Source: Cavenderia fasciculata
Lineage: Eukaryota; Evosea; Eumycetozoa; Acytosteliales; Cavenderiaceae
Direction: 5' to 3'
Length of the DNA stretch: 64,000 bases
NCBI RefSeq assembly: GCF_000203815.1
Contig: NW_004457735.1
Span: 2,666,001-2,730,000 of the forward strand
Shown: one piece after another, positions 36,001 to 47,181 of the stretch
Layout of the letters: every line of letters starts with the position of its first letter
Numbering within the stretch: position 1 is the stretch's first letter
Position numbers and translations under genes: made by a program
The notes under the pieces: model-generated
What the model saw: only the letters and a program-made list of their open reading frames with translations
Databases searched by the model: none
Told to the model about the DNA's origin: nothing

Positions 36001-37398
36001 GAAAGACGTTACACAAACTAATCATCGAAAAGAAAAAGGAACTGAATCATGACATGTCGGTTCTTCAAACCATTCATCAAACTGAAGTGAGCAATACAAT
36101 GCCACTCTCTCAACTTTTCCCAAGAGAATGGGAAGAGTCAAATAGTAACAATAGTAATAATAGCAACAATAGTTCAGCTGCTTCTTCAACATCTCCACTT
36201 TATCATCATCATCAAAGACAACCATCCAACGATTTACAATCAACCAATTCAACTATAAAACATGATTTTAGTTTTTATGATATTATTAATCAAGAATCAA
36301 ATACTAGTAGTGCTAATAGTAGTGGAATAGTAGGTGATTCTGGTGAGAATACCGTTAGATCTGATATTCATTCAACCATGACTATTCCAGAACCACCACC
36401 ACCACCTCCACCAACCAACCTAAATTCAAAAACAATGATTAAACCCAAAAGATTTTGGGCAATTCATTCTCTAGTAGATCAATTATTATCATCTGTTGAA
36501 GATATGCATAATATCAACAATCATATCATTTTGGCTGGTAATCCAACCAATGTAGAATTCTTTATACGTCCACTTCGAGAAGACTATCTTCGTAGATATG
36601 ACCCAATCGTACTTTTAACACCAACACCAATCAAAGAAGAAGATTGGGCTAAAATATGTCGGTATCCAGATGTTTATGTCGTCATTGGTCGTCCATCATC
36701 TGTCACCGATGTTAAAAGAGCTGGTATTTCAAAATGTTCAAAGTTTGTAGTACTCAAAGGTGAAGTTGCTGCTCAAGAATCAATCATTACAGACAAGGAA
36801 ATACTAGTTACAGTATTAGGTATTAAACCTTTAATTCAAAATAATTTAATTTATCCAATTTTTGAATTAAGTATGTAAAAAATAAGAAAATAGAAATAAG
36901 ATAGAAATAATAATATATTAATAATTATTTATATTTATATTATTATTTAATTTAGTTGATCCAGCAAATATGAGATTTTTTGTTGGTAATGGAAATTGGA
37001 ATCAAAATGATCCATATTATACGGCACCATCATTTGCAAGTGGAAGTGTATTCCTTAGTGAAACATTTGATTGTTTGTTGGGACAATGTTATTTAAATCG
37101 ACATATTCTAACGCTGGTTGAATTATTGGTTTCAAAGGCATCGTACAATAATAATAATAGTAATAATAACGATACAGCTGGTAGTCGTACTAAAATATTT
37201 CAAGTCGAGGTACCTGAAATGTTTGTCAATCAAAGGTTTGGATACCTTTTTGAATGTTTGGTAGATTGCAATATTTTCTGTCTTGGTCTCTATCGATACG
37301 ATGAGAAATCATCCAACCATTATGTACATACGAATCCACAACCTTCAACCATCTTATCACAATACGATAAATTATTTATTTTATTAAGAATGCAATAA
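33005..37398 (+). CDS. Slo-type (BK/Slack-like) potassium channel with two RCK domains
   Basis: Eight exons (33005-34044, 34160-34326, 34401-34664, 34732-34832, 34919-35281, 35376-35822, 35895-36870, 36956-37398) close in phase to 1266 aa. The N-terminal 290 residues are Asn-rich, then acidic. S1 begins at WLEHINILLSVVS and S2 at WYDLNFIIFGLSL. S3 is IDVVSLLPIFVTLL, and S4 is FLRVLRILKAPRLFKLY with basic residues every third position. S5, the pore helix, the filter TVGYGD and S6 follow. The cytosolic part has RCK1 (FVAIAGNISEKSLTLFS to GASQVINIQEL), a BK-type segment with IDPANMRFF, and RCK2 (NHIILAGNPTNVEFFIRPL). It should pass K+ out under voltage and intracellular ligand control. No S0 helix was found, which is nearer to Slack than to BK. 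Poly-Gln and poly-Asn inserts interrupt the RCK linker. Confidence 0.93.
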
Positions 37399-38274
37399 TA
37401 ATTAATTATAATAAATCAGAAAAGAAGAAAGATCTTTGTGGTATCAAATAATAAATAAATTATAGAGATTGTTTCTATTTTTGAAAGTAACAACAATCCT
37501 AGTTGATGTTCAAGTGTAAGTGTCAATCCGGAATATATCCACAACACCCAATTGAATCGGGTATGCAATCAGAACACTGGGGTACCTTTCTCTAAAGATT
37601 CTGGTTTGAGAAATTTATTTTTCAAGTGTTGGGGCTGACGCGGCGTTTGGTTGTGCGCACGCACCTCAATTCTTTGTTTGAATCAGAGACCCTTTTTTAT
37701 TTTTTTTTATTCATTTTTTAAAAACACACACATACGCATTAACAAAGAGAGAATTACTAAAATTCATTAAACCAATACTACATAGATTTATATATATATA
37801 TATTTATATATTTAAAATAGTTAATTATCTATCGACCTAAAGAGAATAGAATAATTACTTGATTCCAAATATTTTTTAATTTTAAAAACAAGCAACGGAT
37901 CAAAAAAAAAAAATAGAAAAAATTTGGAAAAACAGAAACTTCCTCTCACACCACCACATTAATAATAGTATCACCAGCTTCAGACACCTCACCTCTCTTA
38001 ACCATACCTACCTTTTTAGTTTTGTATATAATTCTATTTCTATTTATTATTTATTTATTTAAAATATCATCATCATCTTCATTCATTCGAATACTACGCA
38101 GTATACATACATCAAAAACAAGATATACAACAACTTTAATCTACAACCCACAACAACAACAACCAAACGTTTAACCTTTTGTCTTCATTTTTAAAAGATA
38201 AGAGAAGAAAAGAATAAATATTAGAAAATAATAGTAATAATACAACAACAACAACAGATAATAATAATCTAATA
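37399..38274. other. Spacer between tandem plus-strand genes
   Basis: Contains a less AT-rich segment at about 37500-37690 with no coding signal, then AT-rich DNA and a CAA/AAT-rich leader before the next start codon. Confidence 0.45.
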
Positions 38275-41200
38275 ATGGAAGAATCAAACAAACAAGAATT
38301 ATTAAAGTTCTTGAATATATTTCAACATTTGGGGATGACTCATTTAAAGACATTGAATGGGTTCTTGCAACGACCTATATCTTCATTGTTGACATCGAGT
38401 ATTGCCAATACAGCATCTATACCATTATTCGAGGCAGGTGCAATCGATGGAGATGAAGCAAGAAGCAATAGAAAGACTGTATATAACCTCATGCAAACAT
38501 TGGACAAGGCCAATGAAGATCAAGTAGACACGATGGTCAATCTCGTCACCAAACAGTTACGTCAACAACTAGATCAATCAGATTTGCAATCAGCTGTTCA
38601 ATTGGCCACCCAACTATCAATCCCACTCGAGTATATCGAAGCTATTGGCAAGTTGTACCAATCGTTCCTTTGTTTCGAGTCGGTATCGGTTCATCTTACC
38701 GAAGATCATCTCTCCAAGATTACCGACGCTCTCGTCTCTGTATTTCCACTGTCACCACTTGAAGACCCACAAACTTCACAAACTCTAATGGGTCAAAGCA
38801 ATACCAACGTCGTTGCCAATAGTCCAGAATCACAACTAAAGATTCAAAACTATATTACCATCCTCCAAAAATTACAACAACTCTTTACCACTACTCGTAT
38901 CGACTCTATCATGCACTTGCACCAAGAAATCAACAATGGTCACATTCAACAACAACTTCAACTTCAACAAGGTACTTCGTATCACCAATACCTCCACCAA
39001 CAGATTTGTGAGACTTTGGATCTAAAAAACGACGAGTATTACCTTGCTACTGCCCTCCACTCTCTTCTTCACATTGACGAGTCTAGTCTCATCAGTCTTA
39101 TTGACAGTTTCCCCAAGTTAAAGTCACTTCAACTTGCTCAACTTGCTCATCTCCCTTTTAAAAATGTCTACGAAGTTTTGGATATGCGTTCAAACCTTTG
39201 TTCTCTAACTTCTACCTATGGTTATTTTGCAAATCAACAACAAAATTCTTCACCAAATTATACTTTTCCAATTATTGATCCTACAAAGTAAGAGAAACAG
39301 AAAACAAATGTATAATATTATTTTTATGTTTACTTATTTACTTATTTCTATTTTTTAGATCAGTACAAATTAAAATAGTTGAACAACCACCAGAGAAAGC
39401 AGTTTATAAGAGAAATGTAAAACCAGCACCATCAGTAATGTTTGATGGAGATTCTAAATTATTGGATGGAAATTATTATGTAGCATGTACATTGTTGAGA
39501 TGTAATACATTCCAAGAGGAACCAGGATTTTTGATTGGTAACAAGACTACACCATTTGGTAGCAGTAAAGTAGTTACCTTTAAAAAACTTAAAGTATTGG
39601 TCACATCTCATCAACAAGGTGAAACACTTTTCTGTTTTAGATTCGATCTTCGTCGTTACCGTAGTGACTATGACACTAATCCAAATGATTTTGAAGTAGT
39701 CTCTTCGATTCATTCCAATCCAATCTGTCTCTTGTCTCACTCGACCCAATTAAAACATACTGCCAATGTTGATCTCCCACAAGTTGTCGAAGCTATTCCT
39801 CTTAGTGGTACTAGTTCTGGTGGTACTAGAGTAGCTGTACTTGGAAGTAACTTTGCCGATACTCCAGCCACTCGTATCAAGTTTGACAATGCTGAAGTCG
39901 TACCAACATTCCACTCTCAGGGTACTCTGTTGTGTTACACTCCCGAACATGCCCCTGGTACTGTTCAAGTACGTGTAAGCAACTCGCCAAAGCACTGGAG
40001 CAATAATAGTGCCGTCTATACCTATGAAGATGAACGTACCATTGCTTTGAGAAACGCTAGAGAAGAGACACAGATGAATGTCCCCAAATCATCGTTGGGT
40101 ATTGATTTCATGTCTACTTTTACCTCTTCGTTTATCATCAAGGGTAGTGATTCAAACATGACCAACTTGCCTAGTGGTGGTGGTGCCATGCGTACCAACT
40201 ATCCCAGCTCTGGTGGCAATAGATACAATTTGCATGCAACTGATGCCCGTGGATTCGCTCTACTTCATTACCTATCAGTGTTTGCAGAGTCTGATCAAAA
40301 GTATGCTGAAATGTTTGTTCAAGTATTGCAAGAGTCATCGACTTGCGGATTATTACATGTTCTCGACAAGTTTGGAAACACTGCTTTGCATTGGGCAACC
40401 ATCTTTGAGTGTGTAGCTGTAGTTCGTGCGTTACTCGCCAAAGGTGTATCTTCAAACGTACAGAATCTCGATGGTATCACTCCACTTCATTTGGCAGTTG
40501 CTGCTGGCAACATTGACATTGCCAAGATGATGTTGTCGACTGGTGCCAACGTCACACTCGGTGACATTGACGGTTCATCTGCTCTCCACTTTGCCGCTAC
40601 TGCCCGTTGTAACAGTCGTGAATTAACTGCTCTCCTCTTGTCGTGTGGTGCCAATCTATATGCACGTGACGATGAAGACGAGACATCTCTTCACCACGCC
40701 GTCCGTAATGGAAGTGGAGAGGTTGTCGCATTACTCTTACAAGCTGCTCACTATTGTGAATCCATCGCTGCCAAGACTGCCTCTGTCTCTTCATATCCAT
40801 ACCAACTTGTTCTGCAAGACGAACCATTCCACTCGCTACAAAATGAAGATGGGGAAACACCTCTTCACATTGCCGCTGCCACCAACAATATCGTTGCCAT
40901 GGAATTATTGTTGCGTTCAGGTGCTAGATCAGATATTATGGACAATGATGGTCAAACTGCATTACATTTACATATCGAATCTATCAAGAGACAAGAAAAT
41001 AACAATAATACTAGTCCAATCAACAATCAAGACAATCAAATCATTTTAAATCTTTTCATTCAAAAAAATAATTTTAATCAACCTCAACCAATGATGGAAA
41101 CCAACAACACCAAAGAAACTATTTATTACAACCCAACCAATCAAGTTTCAAAACAAATTTATAAATATTTGAAACAACAACAAGACAATATCCAAGAATT

Positions 41201-41282
41201 TAGTAAACAAAATCAATCCAGAATCGACCAACAACAATATCAAACAGTTAATAATCTTTTTCAACAACAATCAATATTTTAA
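38275..41282 (+). CDS. IPT/TIG-ankyrin protein (Spt23/Mga2- or Rel-like architecture)
   Basis: Two exons (38275-39287, 39359-41282) give 978 aa. The first 335 residues are helical and unassigned. A beta-rich segment follows (VFDGDSKLLDGNYYVACTLL-like region to SNPICLLSHS), then an IPT/TIG domain (VVEAIPLSGTSSGGTRVAVL, ITFKF-type strand, LLCYTPEHAPGTVQVRVSNS). Ankyrin repeats run from about residue 660 to 900: DKFGNTALHWATIFECVAVV, NLDGITPLHLAVAAGNIDIA, EDETSLHHAVRNGSGEVVAL, EDGETPLHIAAATNNIVAM. A TIG domain followed by ankyrin repeats occurs in CAMTA, Spt23/Mga2 and NF-kB relatives, all transcription regulators. No CG-1 domain and no C-terminal membrane anchor are seen, so it is neither CAMTA nor a membrane-tethered Mga2. 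A nuclear regulator is the best guess. Confidence 0.85.
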
Positions 41283-41394
41283 AATATAAATCATAGAATA
41301 TGTAAATTATCTTTTTCTCTTTTAAAAAAAATAAAAATATCAAAAAAAACAATAAATAATTAAAAAATTAAATCAAAAACAAGTAATAGTAGTT

Positions 41395-42805
41395 TTATTT
41401 CTTTTTCTTTTTATCTCTTTTTAATTCTTCTTCTTCTTCTTCTTCCTCGATATCTTCTTCTTCATTTTCTTCTTTATCCTTTCTTTTTTCTACTTTTTTA
41501 TCTTTAACTTTTACATTGTCTTTAACTTTGTTACTTTTAATTGAATTTGCAAATAAAATGGTATGAGCCCATCCTGTATGATCACCAAATCTGTCTTTCC
41601 AAAGTACTCTTATGTCTTGGTACACCTTTTGAGTTAATGATTTATTTTTCAGTGATGGGAAATGTTTTTTGGAAATGGTCCATATATGTGTATCAATTGG
41701 AACAATATCAAATTTATCCAATGAAAATAAACAAACACAATCTGCCACTAGTAAAAATAAATAAATAAATAAGTAAATAAATACAATTATTAATATTCTA
41801 TTCTATTCTATTCTATTTACCTTTTTGTCCAACACCCATTAAACTAATTAATTCTTTATGGGAATGTTCATGATTTGATGTACGAAGTGATTGTAACCAT
41901 TGTAATCCACCCTTTTCTTTTACTTGTTGTGCAGCTTTTACAATAAACTTTGATCTATATCCAAATCCCAAATCGTTCAATGATGACTCTTTGATTGTTA
42001 ATAATTGTTCCAAAGTTGGAAAGGAACAAAGTCGGTGTCCTTGAAACGTTGTAATATGATCACCATAGGTTTCACAAAGTGAATTGACCATTTTAGTGAT
42101 ACGTGTAATATTGTTATTTTGCGAACATATAAAAGAGAATAAACAATCCAACGGATATTGCCTAAGTAATCTTAGACCAATAAATGATGGTGATACTCTA
42201 ATAAATTCCTTATTTAATGAATGTAATGAAGCATCTTTATCCTCTTCTTCCTCATCTTGTTCGTTTTCTTTATCCTCTTTTGATTCGTTTGTTTCTTTTG
42301 TTTCACCATTACTCCAAGTTTCAAAGAGTAAAGGTAAATGATACTTTAAATTAAAGTAATCATTGATGATTGATCTTCTTTCATCTGGTCCAATACTAGT
42401 ATTATTGAAATTGATACGATTGTTTGAATCGATGAATTGATAGTCAAGGTAGGTGTCCCGTCTTTGAAGTTGAACAGCATGTTTTCCAATAACACCAAGC
42501 CATCTTTCATTGTCAGTATTGATGTCTTGATCAGCCGCTGATGCTGATGGTTTAGTTCTCCTCCAAACAAATGATTGTCCCGACAACAATGTCTTGCGAA
42601 GATTAAGTGTATTGTTTATCAACTCTATCGATTCCCATTGTTCTTGTTCTTGTTCTTTTTGGCTCATTATAAATGATACTTTTAAATGAGATGTTGTTGT
42701 TGTTGTTCTGCTGACAGTTGTTGAATAATAACGTAATGATCGATTTAAAACGTTGATCATCAATCTGTCATTACAATGGTTGTGATGATCATCATCATCA
42801 CACAT
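41395..42805 (-). CDS. ogg1: 8-oxoguanine DNA glycosylase OGG1
   Basis: Two exons (42805-41821, 41747-41395) give 445 aa. The OGG1 N-domain is seen as LINNTLNLRKTLLSGQSFVW; the catalytic region carries the helix-hairpin-helix ELISLMGVGQKVADCVCLFS with the Schiff-base Lys, and DIVPIDTHIW with the catalytic Asp. It excises 8-oxoguanine opposite C and nicks the strand. Three in-frame Met can begin the protein: 42805, 42760 and 42667. The stretch after 42760 (MINVLNRSLRYYSTTVSRTT) has the Arg/Ser/Thr-rich, acid-free make-up of a mitochondrial presequence, while 42667 starts right before the conserved domain. An acidic insert splits the N-domain and the C-terminus ends in a Glu run and a Lys run. 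Confidence 0.95.
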
Positions 42806-43349
42806 ACGACCCAAACCAGTTTCGTTTTTCACACAACTTATTATAAATTATACTTTTTACTTGTAAATCATTAAAGTGAGTGAGGAGAGGATATTCGTAT
42901 TTAGTAAATTAATCATGATATTTAAATATCAAGTTTATTTCTCCACCTCACCGCTGAGATAATTATTAAATGGTTACTGGTTTCTCTCTTTAAAGAGAGA
43001 TGAAACTACTCTCTCTGCTCTATCCCAGACGGGTAGTAACATGTTAATCAACCAAACAGGAATAGATGCCCATAGGCAGGAGGCAGTGACTCCATTTCAT
43101 TGCAAAACTCGACGGGAATCAAAGGGATAAAAACTTTCGTTTGAAGAAGAATTGGTCCTGGGGAGGTTAGTTAAAGTATCTCCTATGGGTGGGTTTGAAA
43201 ATCGGGTCGAGATATTTCCTTTTGCGAAAAGCGATGACATCCCCACAGCTGTTGATTTTTTATTCGTTTTAATCAACATCTCTATAAATTTGCACCATCT
43301 TCTTCTTCATTTCATATCATATTATTTATTTATTTATATCTTTACAATT
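42806..43349. other. Divergent promoter region of ogg1 and lysozyme genes
   Basis: About 0.5 kb. Holds a palindrome ctctctttaaagagag near 42990 and a less AT-rich segment at 43020-43250. An open frame runs in phase into the lysozyme start, but the ATG at 43350 begins a proper signal peptide. Confidence 0.5.
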
Positions 43350-44304
43350 ATGTTTAGAATTATTGTATATATTGCTTTCATATTGTCTGTCTTGTCAGCT
43401 GCTGCTTATGCTGGTTTCACATGTGCAAAGCCGTAAGTAGATTGACTTGAATCGTATATACTTTGGTATTAACATTTTATCTCTCTTTCTCTTCTCACAT
43501 ATCTAGATGTTATGGTAACGTAAGTATTTGTATTTAATATCAACTAGTTGATCAATAAGAGTGAAGGAGGAAGAAAGGAAAGGAAAGGAAAGGAATTAAA
43601 GAAAATGATACTAAATTTATTTTATTTATTTATTGACTTATTACTTATTTATTATCAATTGATTACCCATAATCTAATATCTGATCATGGTTAGATGTGT
43701 TGCTCAATGTATGTATTAAAGAAATTTTAATCAAAAATTGCATGTCCAGCATCCTGCTCGACCCGCCAGCATGCTGGTTCAAACACAAATTAATTAAAAG
43801 GATTATATGATTCTAATACTCTTCTTTTTCAATACAAATATAATATATATATATATAAATAGTCCAAGCAACAACCAATACTATTTAACTGATTTCTGTG
43901 GATCTACCAGTGCTTGTGGACAAGTTCCATCATGCTCTGGAACTCACTATTTCACAGCTGATGCTCAAAGATTCGGTTGTTCCAAGTACCTTAACCTCTG
44001 CAATTCATCAAAGAAATGTGTCAAGGCACAGATCTATGATAGTGGACCAGCAATGTGGGTCGAACAGGACGCTGGCCGTGCCATTATTGATGCATCCCCA
44101 ACGATTTGTCAACTCCTATCTGGTCACAGCAGCTGTGGATGGTCAGACAAGATCAGTATCACTGCCACCCTCACTTCTGCTTTGGATGGCCGTCCACTTG
44201 GTCCATTCAACGTCACCAACGAAGAGTATGAAGACATGTTGGTCACTCACGAAATTCTTTTGGAACAATGTGAGGCTGATGGTGTTTGCAAGGTCCAAGA
44301 ATAA
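43350..44304 (+). CDS. Aly-type amoeba lysozyme
   Basis: Four exons (43350-43432, 43507-43519, 43695-43708, 43863-44304) close in phase to 183 aa, close to the size of D. discoideum AlyA. The two middle exons are only 13 and 14 nt; they code for CYGN and MCCS, both part of the family's Cys framework. A signal peptide (MFRIIVYIAFILSVLSAAAYA) leads to TCAKPCYGNMCCS, NNQYYLTDFCGSTSACG, TADAQRFGCSKYLNLC, VKAQIYDSGPAMWVEQ and SSCGWSDKISITATL. These enzymes act in phagosomes on bacterial peptidoglycan. Third exons this small are missed by ORF-based calling. Confidence 0.95.
43735..43800 (+). other. GC-rich hairpin in lysozyme intron 3
   Basis: Within an AT-rich intron lies a GC-rich block with CCAGCATCCTGCT followed by the perfect 12-nt palindrome CCAGCATGCTGG (43766-43777). 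An ACCCATAA (DUSE-like) sits at 43665-43672, about 65-70 nt upstream. This could be a small RNA gene, but no family motif was recognised and there is no clear TATA box. Confidence 0.3.
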
Positions 44305-44518
44305 ATAAATAAATAAATAAATAAAATAAATAAAATATAACAATAGACATCCAATTCAAGGTATAGGTAAAATTATGATTGATAAATTTACAATCCTATA
44401 GAGGATAAACATGTTTATTAAATGAATCCAATATGTGGAGGGGAGGGGAGGGGAATGGAGGTTTTGTTTCAACACTCCTTGTCAAATCCATCAAAAAACC
44501 AACAGTATATTTGATTGA

Positions 44519-44965
44519 TTAGTGAGTTGCTGGGGCAGCAGCAGGAGCAGCAGCTGGGGCACCAGTCTTGATAGCAGTGATTTCACCGTCAATAAACTTT
44601 AATTGAGCAGTCAAGAGTTCCTTTCTTCTTTCAAGGGCAGCCAATCTTTCAGCAGGTGGTAATCCTAACAACTAATATATTGAATAGAAAAAAAAAAAAA
44701 AAGAATAAAAGGTTTGTATTAGTATTTGGTTTCAATTGAGATTCTATATATATATATATAAATATGTGTATTAAGACTTGCTTTATCTTCAATGTATCCA
44801 CTTGGGTTCTTTAATTTCTTTGCTTTCTTCTCTTCCTTGGCTTTCTTCTTGTCTTCCTTTGGGGACCTTTCCTTCCTTGCCTTCCTTGCCCTCCTTTACC
44901 TTCTTCTCCTTGCCTTCCTTGGCATCCTTATCCTTCTTGTCCTTTTTAACTTCCTTTTCTGACAT
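44519..44965 (-). CDS. Small Lys-rich protein with a GC-AG intron and an apparent frame break
   Basis: Exon 1 (44965-44782) begins MSEKEVKKDKKDKDAKEGKE and continues Lys/Glu-rich. Exon 2 (44671-44519) codes for LLGLPPAERLAALERRKELL, TAQLKFIDGEI and an Ala/Pro tail ending in ATH. The intron uses a GC donor (AAA|GCAAGT). Exon 1 is 184 nt, one more than phase allows: the frame is lost at a CCCC run near 44858, and removing one C would give KVPKEDKKKAKEEKKAKK and then NPSGYIEDK, in frame with exon 2 (about 111 aa). Either the sequence has an error there, or the allele is broken, or the frame is shifted. I do not recognise the family; a short coiled coil is likely. Confidence 0.65.
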
Positions 44966-45631
44966 GTTTAAAATTATCTGTATATATTATATGTTTGTGT
45001 ATATATTTGAATACCAAATGAAGTCAGTGAGGGTATTTATAAAGAAAGTCTGAATATCCATGCTCTCATATTTAATTTAATTAAATTATCAACTTTCACA
45101 GAACCCACAAAAAATTCATCATCACCAACCCCAATTCTGTGTTCAAAAAAAATATCTGTTCAATGGTGTCTTTTAAAGTAAAGATCCTTGTACCAAGTTG
45201 CTACTTATTATTATTATTATCAAATCATCAACTTGTCGTTTAATTTATTAATAGTTTTCTTGAAACAATATTATAAGTGAACCAAAAAAGGAAAGAAAAG
45301 ATAGGTCAAAGCTAGATAGATAGAAAGATAGATAATTACAAGCCAATAATTACAAATACATACAAAATGATTGACAAATAATAATTTAATTATTATTATT
45401 ATTATTATTATTATGACACATCATGATGTGTATTGTGAATGAAATAGATCCAAGAGATGAAGAGAGACAAACAAAAATAATTATTATTATTTTCAACTCA
45501 CGGCACAAAGTATTATTTTCTTGTTCTGCAGAAGAAGAATTTCGAACCTCGAACCGACAAATCGTCTTTAAAGTATTTCTTCTTCTTCTTTTTTGTGTAA
45601 ACTATAAACAATATAGATAGATAGAAATAAC
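44966..45631. other. Divergent promoter region
   Basis: About 0.67 kb of AT-rich spacer with a TAT/AAT run near 45385-45415. No gene is supported. Confidence 0.55.
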
Positions 45632-46615
45632 ATGGTGATAGATACAAGTAGATTTAATAAAGAGTCATCAAATGTATTGGGATATATAAGTAATGACTAT
45701 CCACTCTATCAACAAATAGTAGATGAGATTCAACAAGCCTCAAAGTCATTCGATACAGCTCCAGTAGCCTCTAAACTATACAATGCAATCGTCATTGTCT
45801 CTGGTGGATCGGTTAATCGTGCTGCTATCGGTGGATACTTGCAATTGTTGGTTGAAGGAGGTTCAATTATGTTTTATCAATCCTCTGAAGACAACCTTAC
45901 TCTTGATCTATTATGTAATGGTTTCGTTGATATTGCTTCTTCAAAGTTTAATAATCTTGTATGGAAAGAGAAAGAGAGAAAGAGAGAAGCAATAGACTAA
46001 CTCATTCATTCCTATATTATATTATATTAGAATTTAACAATTGCAAGTAAACCAGATTGGAGTTCAGGTGTAACAGAATCTATTCAATTAAAATCAGGAG
46101 GATGGGGATCAGCAGGTGAAAATGATGTTATCGATGAAAATGATTTATTATCAGAACAAGATAAGAGTTTAAAACCAAAGAGTAAATATATATATATACT
46201 CTAGAACATATGACCAACCATATATTTAAGTATATATATTAATTTGGTTTATTTAATTTTTTAGCAACTTTGGATGATTGTGAAGTTGGAGCCAAAGGTA
46301 AAAAGGCTTGTAAGAATTGTACATGTGGAAGAGCTGAAATGGAAGATGCAGGAGAAGTAAAAGAAAAACCAAAATTAACAAAGGAAATGATAGAGAATCC
46401 AGGTGTTGGTAGTGATTGTGGAAGTGTATGTATAATAGAATGACTGGAAGCAACCTACCTGGTTAGTTTATTAACAATATTAACATAATTTATTTATTTA
46501 GTGTTCACTTGGTGACGCATTTAGATGTAAGGGATGTCCATATAGAGGTTTACCAGCTTTCAAGGTTGGTGAAAAGATCGTTTTACCAGACGACTTTTTA
46601 ACTGACGATATTTAA
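45632..46615 (+). CDS. ciapin1: Anamorsin (CIAPIN1/Dre2), cytosolic Fe-S assembly electron carrier
   Basis: Four exons (45632-45958, 46031-46181, 46265-46425, 46502-46615) give 250 aa. The N-terminal 110 residues match the reduced methyltransferase-like domain. The C-terminal half has both cluster motifs: [16 protein letters not shown] (C-x8-C-x2-C-x-C, 2Fe-2S) and [20 protein letters not shown] (twin CxxC spaced by seven, 4Fe-4S). The protein takes electrons from the diflavin reductase Tah18/Ndor1 and feeds cytosolic Fe-S assembly. The exon 3/exon 4 junction splits the first CxxC of the second motif between CGS and C. Confidence 0.96.
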
Positions 46616-47181
46616 ACAAAGAATAGGAATAGAATAGAATAGAATAAATAGATAGGACCTTAATCCCTGTCACCCGTATTATTACATGTATCACCAAAAT
46701 AGAATTGATTCTATCCCTGGTTGGCTTTTTAATCGACGTCACGAAGATATCTTTGTTTTTAAAGTCATGACGGAGATATCTTTTTTGGGTGAACAAATAT
46801 TTCGCTGTTCTTTGAGATAATCAGTTTTATTCGTTTTATGATGATGACTGTGCTTATCATTGGGATAAGCAGCAAACACACCAGGCTGGTTAACGGAATG
46901 ACGGAATGTGTGAGTGCGTAGCCGTCGTCGGCTCTGGTTTAATACAAGCAACCTAACCCTAACCTGGGTACTTGGTCGATCTTAAACCCCCTCCAATATT
47001 AATAATAAAAAATATCTTGATGGCACAGAAACTAATTTAAAAGGGACGATCGTCATCGTTCATCTTTCATTTCACATTCATTTACATTTATCTCTTTAAT
47101 ATATATATATACATATATATCTCTATCTCTCTCTCTTTAGCAAAAGAGTAGACTAGTTACACATCATCATATATATATAGA
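46616..47181. other. Spacer with structured GC-richer segment
   Basis: At about 46830-46985 two small hairpins can be drawn: GCTTATC/GATAAGC and GCCG/CGGC, followed by CCTAACCCTAACC. No snoRNA box pair or tRNA could be matched. The rest is AT-rich and includes the ABC transporter promoter. Confidence 0.4.

Noticed and set aside
42806-42832. Upstream extension of OGG1
   Set aside because: It would begin at a GTG codon; the first ATG in frame is at 42805.
43152-43349. In-frame extension upstream of the lysozyme start
   Set aside because: It would bury the signal peptide; the ATG at 43350 starts a typical one and matches the family's length.
45530-45565. Possible tRNA B box (ggttcgaggttcgaaa on the minus strand)
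   Set aside because: No cloverleaf could be formed around it and no A box lies at the right distance.
46951-46964. Telomere-like CCTAACCCTAACC
   Set aside because: Only two units, inside a gene-rich region with genes on both sides; not evidence of a chromosome end.
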